Source: DATBGO01 sp036558005
GTDB taxonomy: Bacteria; Actinomycetota; Actinomycetes; Streptosporangiales; Streptosporangiaceae
Direction of reading: 5' to 3'
DNA: 64,000 nucleotides
Assembly: GCA_036558005.1 (NCBI GenBank)
Contig: DATBGO010000216.1
Location: 1 to 64,000 of the forward strand
Part shown: positions 25,499 through 34,452 of the stretch, in pieces
Position numbering within the stretch: the stretch's first letter is position 1
Layout: every line of letters begins with the position of its first letter
The notes under the pieces: generated by a model
What the model was told of the DNA's origin: nothing
Databases searched by the model: none
The model's input: the letters and a program-made list of their open reading frames with translations, nothing else
Program-made: the position numbers and the translations under genes

Positions 25499-25929
25499 GC
25501 CACGCACAGGTTCGCGCGCGGGAACGCCTGCAGCCGCGCTTTCCCGATCGGCTCGCCGCACGATTCGCATGTCCCGTATGTACCCTCTTCGATTCTGGCA
25601 AGCGCGCGCTCGGCCTGCGCCAGCAACTCGCGGGTGTTGTGCGTCAGGGCAAGCTCGTGCTCGCGCTCGTATGCCTTGGCGCCGACATCAGCCTGGTCGT
25701 CGCCGGCATCGCCGACCGCGTCGCCCAGCCTGTCCGCGATGTCCGATTCGGCCCGCTCAATGTCGGCGCGAAGCTCAGCCGCCTCGGCGGCCAGCGTATC
25801 GCGGAGCTTGTTCAGCTCAGAATCGGTCCAGCGCCGTTCCCCCGGCCGGACCGGAAGCGCAGCTGCGCCTGAACGCGCGGCAGCGGTCATCCCCGCCTCC
25901 CTTGGGCGCCCTTTGGCAATGATCTTCAT
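25471..25929 (-). CDS. TraR/DksA-family zinc-finger protein
   Basis: The 152-residue protein has a coiled-coil-like helical half (residues about 33-110: LNKLRDTLAAEAAELRADIERAESD and following, in parts) and a C4 zinc finger CESCGEPIGKARLQAFPRANLCVAC at the end. This is the DksA/TraR fold that inserts into the RNA polymerase secondary channel. Such genes often precede lspA in actinobacteria. The Asp-Asp tip motif of true DksA lies plausibly at GDAGDDQAD. An effect on transcription is inferred from the family. Confidence 0.88.
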   Translation of the reverse strand: MKIIAKGRPREAGMTAAARSGAAALPVRPGERRWTDSELNKLRDTLAAEAAELRADIERAESDIADRLGDAVGDAGDDQADVGAKAYEREHELALTHNTRELLAQAERALARIEEGTYGTCESCGEPIGKARLQAFPRANLCVACKQREERR

Positions 25930-26263
25930 TGCGGGCAGTCACCGGAGGATAAGTGGTGACCGGCGCAATCGCAAACACGCCAGGCAGCGACACGGCACAC
26001 CCGCCCAGCCCCCGGTCGAGCCCCGCGTCCCCAGCCCCGCCCCCCAGCCCGGCCCCGCCAGCCCGGCCCCGCCATATCCCGCGGCCTTACCCATTCCCGG
26101 CACACCGCCTGGCGCCACCCCGGTGCCGCGCCGCCGGCCACCGCGGCCCCTGACCACCCGGCCCCCAACCACCTGGCCCGCGGCTCCCGTCCCGCCACGC
26201 CGGCCGGACGTGGCCGCGCGGGTCAGCTGCCGGAGCGGGGGATCCGTTAGGCTGACAGCCTGC
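25930..26263. other. Non-coding, C-rich stretch before the ileS T-box
   Basis: No gene is supported here. At its left end GTCACC and GGTGAC (about 25938-25962) form a short inverted repeat near the dksA-like promoter. From about 26015 to 26090 the plus strand is strongly C-rich with irregular CCCCGCC-type repeats. The remainder should hold divergent promoters for the dksA-like gene and ileS, but none stands out. Confidence 0.5.
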
Positions 26264-26556
26264 GTGGCGCTGAACGGGACAGCTGCCGCTGTAGCGGTGC
26301 GGAGCGACCCGGGGACGGTGCGAGCCCGGGCACGATGCGCAGCGGACCAGATCACCCGGGAGCCGCCGGAAGAACGGCCGCCGCCCGCCGGGGCGGCCCC
26401 GCCGTCCGGCCCGCCTGGCGGCCGGCGAACCGGGACAAGCCAACTAGAACCGGCAGCAGGGCTCGACCAGAGCGGGTCGCGGCCACGTCCGCGGGACGAG
26501 GCCCGGCCAAGGAGGGTGGTACCGCGGGGACGCCGCCGGCGCTCCTCGTCCCTCCG
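26264..26556 (+). promoter_or_regulatory. T-box riboswitch upstream of ileS
   Basis: The conserved T-box AGGGTGGTACCGCG is at 26513-26526; its TGGT (26517-26520) can pair with the ACCA end of uncharged tRNA-Ile. A specifier ATC, an Ile codon, lies at 26351-26353 between two CCCGGG blocks (26325-26330 and 26355-26360) that can pair. Downstream, GGGACGAG (26493-26500) can pair with CTCGTCCC (26545-26552) around the T-box. There is no T run, and a CCCTCC at 26550-26555 could mask the GGGGAGG ribosome site at 26604-26610, so control of translation is likelier than termination. Outer limits are approximate. Confidence 0.92.
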
Positions 26557-26620
26557 GCGAAGCCGTGCTGGCGGAGCGGGATCCCCGCTGGCGTGAGGAC
26601 CACCGGGGAGGCCGCCCGAC

Positions 26621-29600
26621 ATGCCGCGCCCAGACCCTGAGCCGCAGCGGCCAGCCCAGGCGGCCAGTCCGCCGCCCGCTGCCGCCGGCCCGCCCTTCCC
26701 CGCCGGCCCGCCCTTCCCCGCCCTCCCGCCCTTCTCCGCCCTCCCGCCCTTCCCTCCCTTGCCCGCGGCGGCGGACCTGCCGGCGATCGAGCATGAGGTG
26801 CTCCGGCGGTGGCGGGACGGCAAGGTGTTCCAGCGGTCCCTGGAGCAGACGGCCGGCGGGCCGCGGTGGACGTTCTACGAGGGACCGCCGACGGCGAACG
26901 GGGTGCCAGGCACCCATCACATCCCGGCCCGCGCGATCAAGGACCTGTTCCCCCGGTTCAAGACCATGCGCGGCTATCACGTGCCGCGCCGGGCCGGGTG
27001 GGACTGTCACGGCCTGCCGGTCGAGGTCGCGGTGGAGCGCGAGCTCGGGCTGACCGTCAAGAAGGAGATCGAGGACTACGGCATCGCCGAGTTCAACGCC
27101 CGGTGCCGCGAGTCGGTGCTGCGCCACGTCGACATGTGGGAGGCGCTGACCGAGCGGATGGGCTACTGGACTGACCTGGCCGGCGCCTACCGGACGATGG
27201 ACGCTTCCTACATCGAGTCGGTGTGGTGGTCGCTCAAGGTCGTCTTCAGTAAGGGCCTGCTGGTGCAGGACTTCCGGATCAGCCCGTACTGCCCGCGGTG
27301 CGGGACCCCGCTTTCTGATCACGAGCTCGGCCAGCCCGATGTCTACCAGGTGGTGGCCGATCCTTCGGTGATCGTGCGTTTCCCGGTCCTTAGCGTTCCG
27401 CCAGGTAGTGACCCGCGGCTGGCCGGGGCCGACCTGCTGGTCTGGACGACGACACCGTGGACGCTGGTCTCCAACACCGCCGTGGCGGTGCACCCGGACC
27501 AGACGTACGTGGTCGCCCGCAAGGCCGGCCAGGGCGACCGGGTCGTGGTCGCGGAGGCGCTGTCCGCCCGGGTGCTCGGGGAGGGCTGGCACGCCGCCAC
27601 CCGGGTCCGCGGCGCTGACCTGGCCGGGGCCACCTACCGGCCGCCGTTCAGCCTGATCGACATTCCGGGGGCGCACCGGGTGGTCACCGGGGACTTCGTG
27701 ACCACCGAGGACGGCACCGGGCTGGTGCACCTGGCCCCGGCGTTCGGCGCCGACGACATGGCGACCAGCAGGGCGCACGGCCTGCCGGTGGTCAACCCGA
27801 TCACGCTGGAGGGAAGGTTCGGCCCCTCGGTCCCGCTGGTCGGCGGGCTGTTCTTCAAGGACGCCGACGCGCTGCTGGTCAGGGACCTGGACGACCGGCG
27901 GCTGCTGTTCCGGTCGGGGCGGCATGAGCACAGTTACCCGCATTGCTGGCGCTGCCACACGCCGCTGCTGTACTACGCGCTGCCGTCCTGGTACATCCGC
28001 ACCACCGCGGTGCAGGACCAGCTGCTGGCCGAGAACGAGCAGACCAGCTGGCAGCCGCCGACCATCAAGCACGGGCGCTACGGCGAATGGCTGCGCAACA
28101 ACGTGGACTGGGCGATGTCGCGCAGCCGGTTCTGGGGCACCCCGCTGCCGCTGTGGGTCTGCCCGGACGAGCACGTCACCTGCGTCGGCTCGCTGGCCGA
28201 ACTGGCCGAACTGGCCGGGACGGACCTGACCGGGCTTGACCCGCACCGGCCCTACGTCGACGAGGTGGTGATCAGCTGCCCGCGGTGCGGCGGCCAGGCC
28301 CGCCGGGTGCCCGAGGTGCTCGATGCCTGGTATGACTCAGGGTCGATGCCGTTCGCCCAGCACGGCGCGCCATACCAGAACCAGGCCGAGTTCGAGCGTA
28401 GCTATCCGGCGCAGTTCATCGCCGAGGCGCTGGACCAGACCAGGGGGTGGTTCTACTCGCTGATGGCGGTCGGCACGCTGGTGTTCGGCACGTCCGGCTA
28501 CGAGAACGTGCTGTGCCTCGGGCTGCTGGTCGATGACCGGGGCCGGAAAATGAGCAAGCACCTGGGTAACGTGCTGGAGCCCATGCCGCTGATGGACAAG
28601 CACGGCGCGGACGCGGTCCGCTGGTTCTTCACCGCGGCCGGATCGCCGTGGGCGACCAGGAAGCTCAGCCACGGCGCCCTGGACGAGATCGTCCGCAAGG
28701 TGCTGCTCACCTACTGGAACTCCGCCTCGTTCCTGGTCCTGTACGCGGGAGCGGGCGCGGCCAGGGGGCTGACCTGGAGCCCGGGCCAGCTCGGGCACGC
28801 TCCCGGGGTGGCCGCCCGGCCGGTGCTGGACCGGTGGCTGATCAGCGAGTTGCACGCGCTGATCCGCGATGTCACCGCTGCGCTGGACCAGTTCGACCCG
28901 GCGACCGCTGGCCGGCGCCTGGCTGGTTTCATCGACGACCTGTCGAACTGGTATGTGCGCAGGTCCAGGCGCCGGTTCTGGGACGGTCCCGGCAGCGCCG
29001 ACGGGAAGGCCGGGTTCGCCACGCTGTACACCAGCCTGGAGACGCTGACGAGGCTGATGGCACCGCTGACGCCGTTCCTGACCGACTACCTGTGGGCGGT
29101 GCTGCGGCCCGAGGGCGCGCCCGACTCGGTGCACCTGGCGTCCTGGCCGGACTACGACGCCGCGCTCGTCGACGAGGAGCTGTCCGGGCAGGTGGCGCTG
29201 ACCAGGCGGCTGGTCGAACTGGGCCGCTCGGCCCGGGCCAGCGCCGGGCTGCGGGTCCGCCAGCCGCTGGCCAGGGCGCTGGCCGGGGCGCCGGGGTTCG
29301 CCAGCCTGCCGCCGGAGCTGCGCGCCCAGGTTGCCGACGAGCTGAACGTGCAAGCGCTGGAACCGCTGGCGCAGGCCGGCGGCGAGCTGGTCAGCTACGT
29401 GGTGAAGCCGAGCTTCCGTGCGCTCGGCCGCCGGTTCGGGCCGCGGACGCCGACGGTGGCCGCCGCGATCACCGCCGCCGACCCGGCCGAGCTGGCCGCC
29501 CGGCTGCGCCGGGACGGTTCCGCGCCGGTCCTCGCCGGGCAGGCCGAGGTTACCGTCAGCGCCGACGAGGTCATCGTCACCCAGACGCCGCGCTCGGGCT

Positions 29601-29992
29601 GGGCGGTGGCCGCCGACGGCGGCGAGACGGTCGCGCTCGATGTCACCCTCACCCCGCAGCTGCGCAGGGAGGGGCTGGCTCGTGAGGTGATCCGGCTGGT
29701 CCAGGACGCCCGCAAGAGCGACGGCCTGGACGTCAGCGACCGGATCTCGCTGCGCTGGCGCACCAGCGACGCCGAACTGGCCCGGGCGCTGACCGAGCAC
29801 GGCCCGATGATCGCGGCCGAAGTGCTCGCCACCGACCACGGCCCCCTCCCGCCCGGGACTGTCGCGCCAGGCGCGGGCCGCGAACCACGCGCCCGGCCGG
29901 CCAGCCAGGCCGGCGACCAGGCGGCGTTCGAGCACGCTGGCGAGGGTCTCCCCCTCACCTTCGTCATCCGCCGCCAGCCTGCCTCCCCCTGA
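26621..29992 (+). CDS. ileS: Isoleucyl-tRNA synthetase
   Basis: The 1123-residue class I synthetase has the actinomycete form of the HIGH motif (PPTANGVPGTHHIPARAIKD), the KMSKS loop as DRGRKMSKHLGN, an editing domain (VWTTTPWTLVSNTAVAV region), the anticodon-binding domain and a C-terminal extension. Residues 1-50 are a Pro/Ala/Phe-rich disordered extension with a six-residue repeat, absent from typical IleRS. GGGGAGG nine bases before the ATG at 26621 supports the full-length start. Expression should respond to uncharged tRNA-Ile through the T-box upstream. It converges on the next gene across a clear terminator. Confidence 0.96.
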   Translation: MPRPDPEPQRPAQAASPPPAAAGPPFPAGPPFPALPPFSALPPFPPLPAAADLPAIEHEVLRRWRDGKVFQRSLEQTAGGPRWTFYEGPPTANGVPGTHHIPARAIKDLFPRFKTMRGYHVPRRAGWDCHGLPVEVAVERELGLTVKKEIEDYGIAEFNARCRESVLRHVDMWEALTERMGYWTDLAGAYRTMDASYIESVWWSLKVVFSKGLLVQDFRISPYCPRCGTPLSDHELGQPDVYQVVADPSVIVRFPVLSVPPGSDPRLAGADLLVWTTTPWTLVSNTAVAVHPDQTYVVARKAGQGDRVVVAEALSARVLGEGWHAATRVRGADLAGATYRPPFSLIDIPGAHRVVTGDFVTTEDGTGLVHLAPAFGADDMATSRAHGLPVVNPITLEGRFGPSVPLVGGLFFKDADALLVRDLDDRRLLFRSGRHEHSYPHCWRCHTPLLYYALPSWYIRTTAVQDQLLAENEQTSWQPPTIKHGRYGEWLRNNVDWAMSRSRFWGTPLPLWVCPDEHVTCVGSLAELAELAGTDLTGLDPHRPYVDEVVISCPRCGGQARRVPEVLDAWYDSGSMPFAQHGAPYQNQAEFERSYPAQFIAEALDQTRGWFYSLMAVGTLVFGTSGYENVLCLGLLVDDRGRKMSKHLGNVLEPMPLMDKHGADAVRWFFTAAGSPWATRKLSHGALDEIVRKVLLTYWNSASFLVLYAGAGAARGLTWSPGQLGHAPGVAARPVLDRWLISELHALIRDVTAALDQFDPATAGRRLAGFIDDLSNWYVRRSRRRFWDGPGSADGKAGFATLYTSLETLTRLMAPLTPFLTDYLWAVLRPEGAPDSVHLASWPDYDAALVDEELSGQVALTRRLVELGRSARASAGLRVRQPLARALAGAPGFASLPPELRAQVADELNVQALEPLAQAGGELVSYVVKPSFRALGRRFGPRTPTVAAAITAADPAELAARLRRDGSAPVLAGQAEVTVSADEVIVTQTPRSGWAVAADGGETVALDVTLTPQLRREGLAREVIRLVQDARKSDGLDVSDRISLRWRTSDAELARALTEHGPMIAAEVLATDHGPLPPGTVAPGAGREPRARPASQAGDQAAFEHAGEGLPLTFVIRRQPASP
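26687..26758 (+). repeat. 18-base in-frame tandem repeat, four copies, in ileS
   Basis: Four 18-base units of the type GGCCCGCCCTTCCCCGCC encode GPPFPA, GPPFPA, LPPFSA and LPPFPP in the N-terminal extension of IleRS (residues 23-46). Confidence 0.85.
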
Positions 29993-30065
29993 CCACACGC
30001 CCAGCACCACCCGCAGCGGCGGGGCTGGTCGTTCGGGCGGGGAAACCTCTAGAGCAAATTAAGCG

Positions 30066-30101
30066 GAAGGATTGTGGGGCTGATCACACCCACAATCCTT
30101 C
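30066..30101. terminator. Bidirectional terminator after ileS
   Basis: GAAGGATTGTGGG pairs perfectly over 13 bases with CCCACAATCCTTC around a 10-base loop. It lies in the 143-base gap between two convergent genes. Confidence 0.85.
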
Positions 30102-30135
30102 GCCTTAGTGGTCGAGCCGCTTGCTATGGGCGGGG

Positions 30136-32577
30136 TTAGGGGTCGGTGACCTCCTTGTCGGGCTGGCAGGCCCGGCAGGGCATCAACGCGGCTTCCTCGG
30201 CCGCGGCACGGGTCATTTTCTCCAGGTCGTCGTCGCCGAGGAAGCGGATCAGGATGCACTTGGCGCGGTGGTACCTGGCGATCCCGGGGACCACGGTGAC
30301 CTGGCCGGTCATGGCCAGCGCGGCCACGCCGCCGCTGGCACCCGGCTCGGCCGCGTCCTGCGGCCCACCCGCCGCCTGTCCTCGCTCCGCCGCTGGATCC
30401 CGCTCCGCTGCAGGGCTTCGCTCCGCCGCGCCTGCCGCCGGTCCGCCCGCGGTCGGACGTGATGGCGCAGGGCCGGATGCCGCGGGGCCGCCTGCGGTCG
30501 GGCTGGTTGGCGCGGGGCCGACTGGCGCCTGGCCGGCCGGTGCGGGCTCAGGCTCAGCCTGCGCGGGCCCGCCAGTCGAGGGTGCGGCGGGCTCGGGGCG
30601 GGGGCGCTCGGCCTGGCCTGCTGCGGGTTCAGCGGATCCTGGCTCGGCGCGCGTGGACTCGCCAGTCCCGGGCGCGGCGGACTCGGGGTGGGGGCGGTCA
30701 GCCTGTCCGGGGGCGGGCCCGGCGGACGGACCGGGCTGCTGGGCGCCGGGCGGCTGGGGGCCGGGCGGGGATGGCTGGGCGGGGTCAGGTTCGGCCGGCT
30801 TGCTCTTGGGCGTGAACCATGATGTCGCGCCGCCGCCCGATCCCGTCCCTGGGGCAGGGCTGCCTGGTCTCGGGGCGAGGCCGCCCAGGGTCGCGGCGGG
30901 CTTCCTGATCGGCAGGCCCGCGGCGGTCTGCCTGACACCCTGGTCGGCTCCGGCCTGCCCGCTGCCCGGCCGGCCTGATCCAGACCGGCTCGCCCCGGGG
31001 TGCCCGGCGGGCTTGGAGCCGGCCGCGGCAGCGGGGTCCGGGTCGTCGCCCGCGGCTGGCCTGGCTGACGGGGAGCGGGAGGGCAGCGGCGGTGCCAGTC
31101 CGGCGGCGCTGCCGGCCGCGCTGGGCTTGGCCGGGCTGGGCGGGCCGGCGCTGCCCGGGCGGGACTGGGCGGCCGTGGTGTGCCCGGCGGCAGCAGGCGC
31201 GGATCCGGCGGCCGGCGAGGCGTCTGGTGCCGGGAGTTCGGGGTCGGTGCCGGGCCCGGCCGGGCTGGCGGGTTCGCCGGGACTGGTGCTGGCTGGTGGC
31301 TGCCTGCCTAGCTTTCGCCAGGCGGCCCGCTCGGCGGCCGACGCGACCGCCGGGCCGGCTGATTCCCCGCGGGCGGCCCGGTCCCTGGCGGCGGGCGCCA
31401 GCATCTCCTTGTCCTCGCCCCGCCCGGCTTCCTGATCCGCGCGGCCCGGAGCCGCGTCCGCTGCGGGCCCGGCCTGCCTGGGCTGGGCCTGGTCCGGCTG
31501 GGATGAGGCCGCGGGCACCAGCTCTGACCAGGCCGGCGCAGAATCGGCGTGCTCCACCTCGGCCTGACCGGCGTGGGTCTGGCCGGGCTGGCGCGGTGAA
31601 GCGGGCTGGCCGGCGCGCGGCCGGCCGGCTTGATCTGGTCCGGCCTGGCGGGGTGAGGCGGGCTGGCCGGTGCGCGGCCGGTCAGCCTGGTCTGGTCCGG
31701 CCTGGCGCGGTGAGGCGGCTTGGCCGGCCCGCGGCCGGCCGGCCTGGTCTGGTCCGGCCGGACCGGGCTGGCCGCCGTTCGGCTGCTGTCCGGCCGCCGC
31801 TGACTTGCCGGCCGGGGCGGCGGGCTCGCCGGAGGCGGCGGACTTGCCGGGAGCCGCCGGCTTGCCGGGGGCGGGCTTGCTGGCCGGGGCGGTGGCCGCA
31901 GCGGGAGTGCCCGGGTGTCCGGTGGCCGGGCGGCCGTGGATCCGGGTCTGACCGGGCGGCTCGGCGAACTGGGCGGTCGCGGTGCGTTCCCTGGGGGCGC
32001 CAGGCTGGCCTGGCCCGGTACGGGGACGACCGGCGCCAGACCCGGCTCGTGGCGGGCCGCCGGCGTCAGGGCGGGCCGGAGCGCCGGTCCTGGCGCCCGC
32101 CGTCCCCGCCTTCGCCTTCGCTCCGGCGCCCGCGGCGGGCGCCCCTGACGGGGCAGCGCCCGCGGAGGGAGCGCCAGCCGGTGCAGTGCCCGCCGGTGCA
32201 GTGCCCGCCGGGCCAGTGCCAGCCGGGCCAGTGCCAGCCGGGCCAGTGCCGACCGGGGCAGCGCCAGCGGGGGCAGTGCCCACCGCGGCCCTGCCTGACG
32301 AGGCTTTGCCTGACGAGGCGGTTCCCGCGGCGGCGGGGACGCCTGCCGGGGGAGGCCAGGACGAGATCGGTTGCGGTACCCATTCCCTGGGCCGGGCGGC
32401 GGGCTGGCCGAACACCTCGTCGCGCCAGATCACCACGCCCGCTATGAGCATCAGTGCGGCCAGCGAGGCCGCGCCGATGGCCAGGTAGACCAGTTGCAGG
32501 CTACTGGTGAATATTCCCCCGACGAGCAAACCGATCGCAGTTACGACAACGGCGAGAACGACGCCGAACCGGATCAC
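30136..32577 (-). CDS. Membrane-anchored disordered protein with Ada-like zinc motif
   Basis: The 813-residue product begins with two membrane segments (about 4-24 and 28-50). About 700 residues of Pro/Ala/Gly-rich low-complexity sequence follow, with at least two tandem repeats. It ends in a compact domain (about 758-813) with His770, Cys774, Cys801 and Cys804 in the pattern YHRAKC...PCRACQP. This spacing resembles the zinc-binding domain of Ada and of small YHxxxC...PCxxC domains on nucleases and surface proteins. The topology puts both the linker and the zinc domain on the same, probably cytoplasmic, side. The base composition matches its neighbours. Function is unknown. It lies downstream of the dcw cluster end, separated by 54 bases from wag31. 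Confidence 0.8.
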   Translation of the reverse strand: MIRFGVVLAVVVTAIGLLVGGIFTSSLQLVYLAIGAASLAALMLIAGVVIWRDEVFGQPAARPREWVPQPISSWPPPAGVPAAAGTASSGKASSGRAAVGTAPAGAAPVGTGPAGTGPAGTGPAGTAPAGTAPAGAPSAGAAPSGAPAAGAGAKAKAGTAGARTGAPARPDAGGPPRAGSGAGRPRTGPGQPGAPRERTATAQFAEPPGQTRIHGRPATGHPGTPAAATAPASKPAPGKPAAPGKSAASGEPAAPAGKSAAAGQQPNGGQPGPAGPDQAGRPRAGQAASPRQAGPDQADRPRTGQPASPRQAGPDQAGRPRAGQPASPRQPGQTHAGQAEVEHADSAPAWSELVPAASSQPDQAQPRQAGPAADAAPGRADQEAGRGEDKEMLAPAARDRAARGESAGPAVASAAERAAWRKLGRQPPASTSPGEPASPAGPGTDPELPAPDASPAAGSAPAAAGHTTAAQSRPGSAGPPSPAKPSAAGSAAGLAPPLPSRSPSARPAAGDDPDPAAAAGSKPAGHPGASRSGSGRPGSGQAGADQGVRQTAAGLPIRKPAATLGGLAPRPGSPAPGTGSGGGATSWFTPKSKPAEPDPAQPSPPGPQPPGAQQPGPSAGPAPGQADRPHPESAAPGTGESTRAEPGSAEPAAGQAERPRPEPAAPSTGGPAQAEPEPAPAGQAPVGPAPTSPTAGGPAASGPAPSRPTAGGPAAGAAERSPAAERDPAAERGQAAGGPQDAAEPGASGGVAALAMTGQVTVVPGIARYHRAKCILIRFLGDDDLEKMTRAAAEEAALMPCRACQPDKEVTDP
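31582..31755 (-). repeat. 57-base in-frame tandem repeat, about three copies
   Basis: Three units of 57 bases encode 19-residue repeats of the type PDQAGRPRAGQPASPRQAG in the linker of the zinc-motif membrane protein. Units differ at a few positions. Confidence 0.8.
32170..32274 (-). repeat. 15-base in-frame tandem repeat, about seven copies
   Basis: Units of the type AGTGCCAGCCGGGCC (plus strand) repeat about seven times and encode Gly-Thr-Gly-Pro-Ala-like pentapeptides in the same protein, near its membrane end. Confidence 0.8.
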
Positions 32578-32630
32578 AAGCGCGCTCCACAGGGCCAGGC
32601 TGAAGGGACAGACCGGCCGTCCTCAAGTTG

Positions 32631-33482
32631 TTAGCGACGGTCGTGCTGGGCCGAATCAGCCGGGTGGAAGCCTCCATGCGCGACCGGCTCCGGCGGCGGC
32701 GCGTAAGAGCCCGCTACCGACGGCTGCCCGCCATTGCGTGAGTCCATCCGGCCCATACCCGCGGACACCGTTGACTGCGGCCCGGTGACGGCGGGGAACA
32801 CGCCGCTGTCGGCTGCCCCGGCCTCCAGGTCACGCAGCTGCCCTTCCAGGTACGCCTTGAGCCTGCTGCGGTACTCGCGCTCGAACGCACGCAGGTCGTC
32901 GACCCGGCGCTCCAGCTCTTCCCGCGACTGGACCAGCGAGCCCATGGCCTGACGGTGGCGCTCCTGCGCGTCGCGCTCCAGGCTCTCGGCCCGGGCCCGC
33001 GCGTCGCTGGTGATCTGCTCCGACTGGCGCCTGGCCTTGGTGAGGAGCTCGTCCGCCTCGCGCCTGGCGCGGCCGAGCGTCTCGTCCGCTTCCCGCCGCG
33101 CGTCGGCGATCGCCTGGTCGGCCGTCTGCTGGGCGAGAGCGAGCACCCGCGCGGCCGTGTCCATGTTGTCCTCGACCGGGCGCGGCGGCGGTGCCATCAT
33201 CACCGGCTCGGGCTGCATCCGCTCGGGCTCGTGCCGCGGCGGCTCGGGCGCCATCAGCTCAGGCGGCGCCTCGGAGTGCGGTGCGCCGAGCGCCGCGGGC
33301 ACCTTCCCGCCGCGCAGCACCTCAGCCAGCTTGGCCCGGAGCTCCTCGTTCTCCTGGATCAGGCGATCGAGTTCCGCCTCGACCTCATCGAGGAAGGCGT
33401 CGACTTCCTCTTCGTCGTAGCCGGGCCTGAGCCTGGTCGTGCTGAACTGCTTGTTCCGCACATCCGCGGGCGTCAGTGGCAT
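32631..33482 (-). CDS. wag31: DivIVA/Wag31 polar growth protein
   Basis: The 283-residue protein has the N-terminal DivIVA lipid-binding domain (PLTPADVRNKQFSTTRLRPGYDEEEVDAFLDEV, in parts, residues 2-35) and a second, long coiled coil (about 105-210) separated by a Pro/Met-rich linker. It marks curved membrane and directs apical cell wall growth in actinobacteria. GGAGACGAC lies just before the ATG. Its position after sepF and yggT is the usual end of the actinobacterial dcw cluster. Confidence 0.95.
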   Translation of the reverse strand: MPLTPADVRNKQFSTTRLRPGYDEEEVDAFLDEVEAELDRLIQENEELRAKLAEVLRGGKVPAALGAPHSEAPPELMAPEPPRHEPERMQPEPVMMAPPPRPVEDNMDTAARVLALAQQTADQAIADARREADETLGRARREADELLTKARRQSEQITSDARARAESLERDAQERHRQAMGSLVQSREELERRVDDLRAFEREYRSRLKAYLEGQLRDLEAGAADSGVFPAVTGPQSTVSAGMGRMDSRNGGQPSVAGSYAPPPEPVAHGGFHPADSAQHDRR

Positions 33483-33533
33483 GTCGTCTCCTTGGCGCTC
33501 TCCGGGCTTGGTCCCCGTATGGACGCTACCCGA

Positions 33534-33818
33534 TTAGATCAGCCCCACGATGTTCAACAGCACAACTAGCACCAAGAACAGCACCATGAAGCTGAGGTCC
33601 AAGGCCACATTACCGAGCCGGAGCGATGGTATGTAGCGCCTTAGGAATCTCAGCGGAGGATCAGTGGCGGTGTAGATGATCTCGGCGAGCACCAGCACGA
33701 TGCCGGTCGGGCTCCAGGACCTGGAGAACGTCTGGATCCAGGACAGGATCAGCCGCCCGATGAGTATCAGCAGGTAGATCGACAGAACGTAGTACAGGAC
33801 GACCTTGACGATGCTCAC
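33534..33818 (-). CDS. YggT-family membrane protein
   Basis: The 94-residue protein has two membrane helices (residues about 4-27 and 70-93) on either side of a conserved loop (WSPTGIVLVLAEIIYTATDPPLRFLRRYIPSL, in parts). This is the YggT/YlmG pattern found next to sepF. The family is tied to division or membrane protein assembly; the exact role is not settled. Confidence 0.93.
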   Translation of the reverse strand: MSIVKVVLYYVLSIYLLILIGRLILSWIQTFSRSWSPTGIVLVLAEIIYTATDPPLRFLRRYIPSLRLGNVALDLSFMVLFLVLVVLLNIVGLI

Positions 33819-33894
33819 AACCCCTGCCCTGCCTCACGGCTGATGCCGGGACGGCCACCGCTGGTCGCAGGTCGCGTAGGCAGCGGCTGCCCGG

Positions 33895-34392
33895 CTAGCT
33901 CTGATTGAAGAAGCCACGTTCCGCGATACGGGCCTTGTCCTCGGCCGTGACCTCTACGTTGGCCGGGGACAGCAGGAACACCTTGTTGGTCACCCGATCG
34001 ATGCTCCCTCGCAATCCGAAGATCAGCCCAGCCGCGAAGTCGACCAGCCGCCTGGCGTCGCTGTCGACCATCTCAGTCAGGTTCATGATCACCGGAGTGC
34101 CGTCCCGGAAGTGTTCTCCGATCGTACGGGCCTCATTGTAGGTGCGCGGATGCAGTGTGGTGATCCTGGCCAGGTCGGTCGTCTGCACCTGGGCAGGGGC
34201 ACGGCGGTCGGGCAGCATCCGGCCGTCGGCGTACTCGAGGCTGGTTTCCCTGGAGTCGCCGGCATCGATGAACTCAGCGCCGTACTCCTCGTACTCTTCG
34301 GCGCTGTACTCGTCCTGGTACTGATCCTCGTAACGGTGATCGTCCTCAACCAGTCCGAGATAGACCGCCATCTTGCGCATAGCGCTGGCCAT
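33895..34392 (-). CDS. sepF: Cell division protein SepF
   Basis: The 165-residue protein has an N-terminal amphipathic start (MRKMAVYLGL), an acidic linker rich in Glu/Tyr (about 17-40), and the SepF core with TLHPRTYNEARTIGEHFRDG, VIMNLTEMVDSDARRLVDFAAGLIFG and FLLSPANVEV. It tethers FtsZ to the membrane in actinobacteria, which lack FtsA. It lies between yggS and yggT as usual. Confidence 0.95.
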   Translation of the reverse strand: MASAMRKMAVYLGLVEDDHRYEDQYQDEYSAEEYEEYGAEFIDAGDSRETSLEYADGRMLPDRRAPAQVQTTDLARITTLHPRTYNEARTIGEHFRDGTPVIMNLTEMVDSDARRLVDFAAGLIFGLRGSIDRVTNKVFLLSPANVEVTAEDKARIAERGFFNQS

Positions 34393-34452
34393 CTGATCCT
34401 CCGTCGTGCCCGCCGGGTAACACCGCTCAGGGCAGGTGCTACGCGTCGGACA

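Noticed and set aside
25930..26263. Possible small gene in the C-rich stretch before ileS
   Set aside because: Frames are Pro/Arg-rich with no ribosome site or homology; C-rich composition explains the openness.
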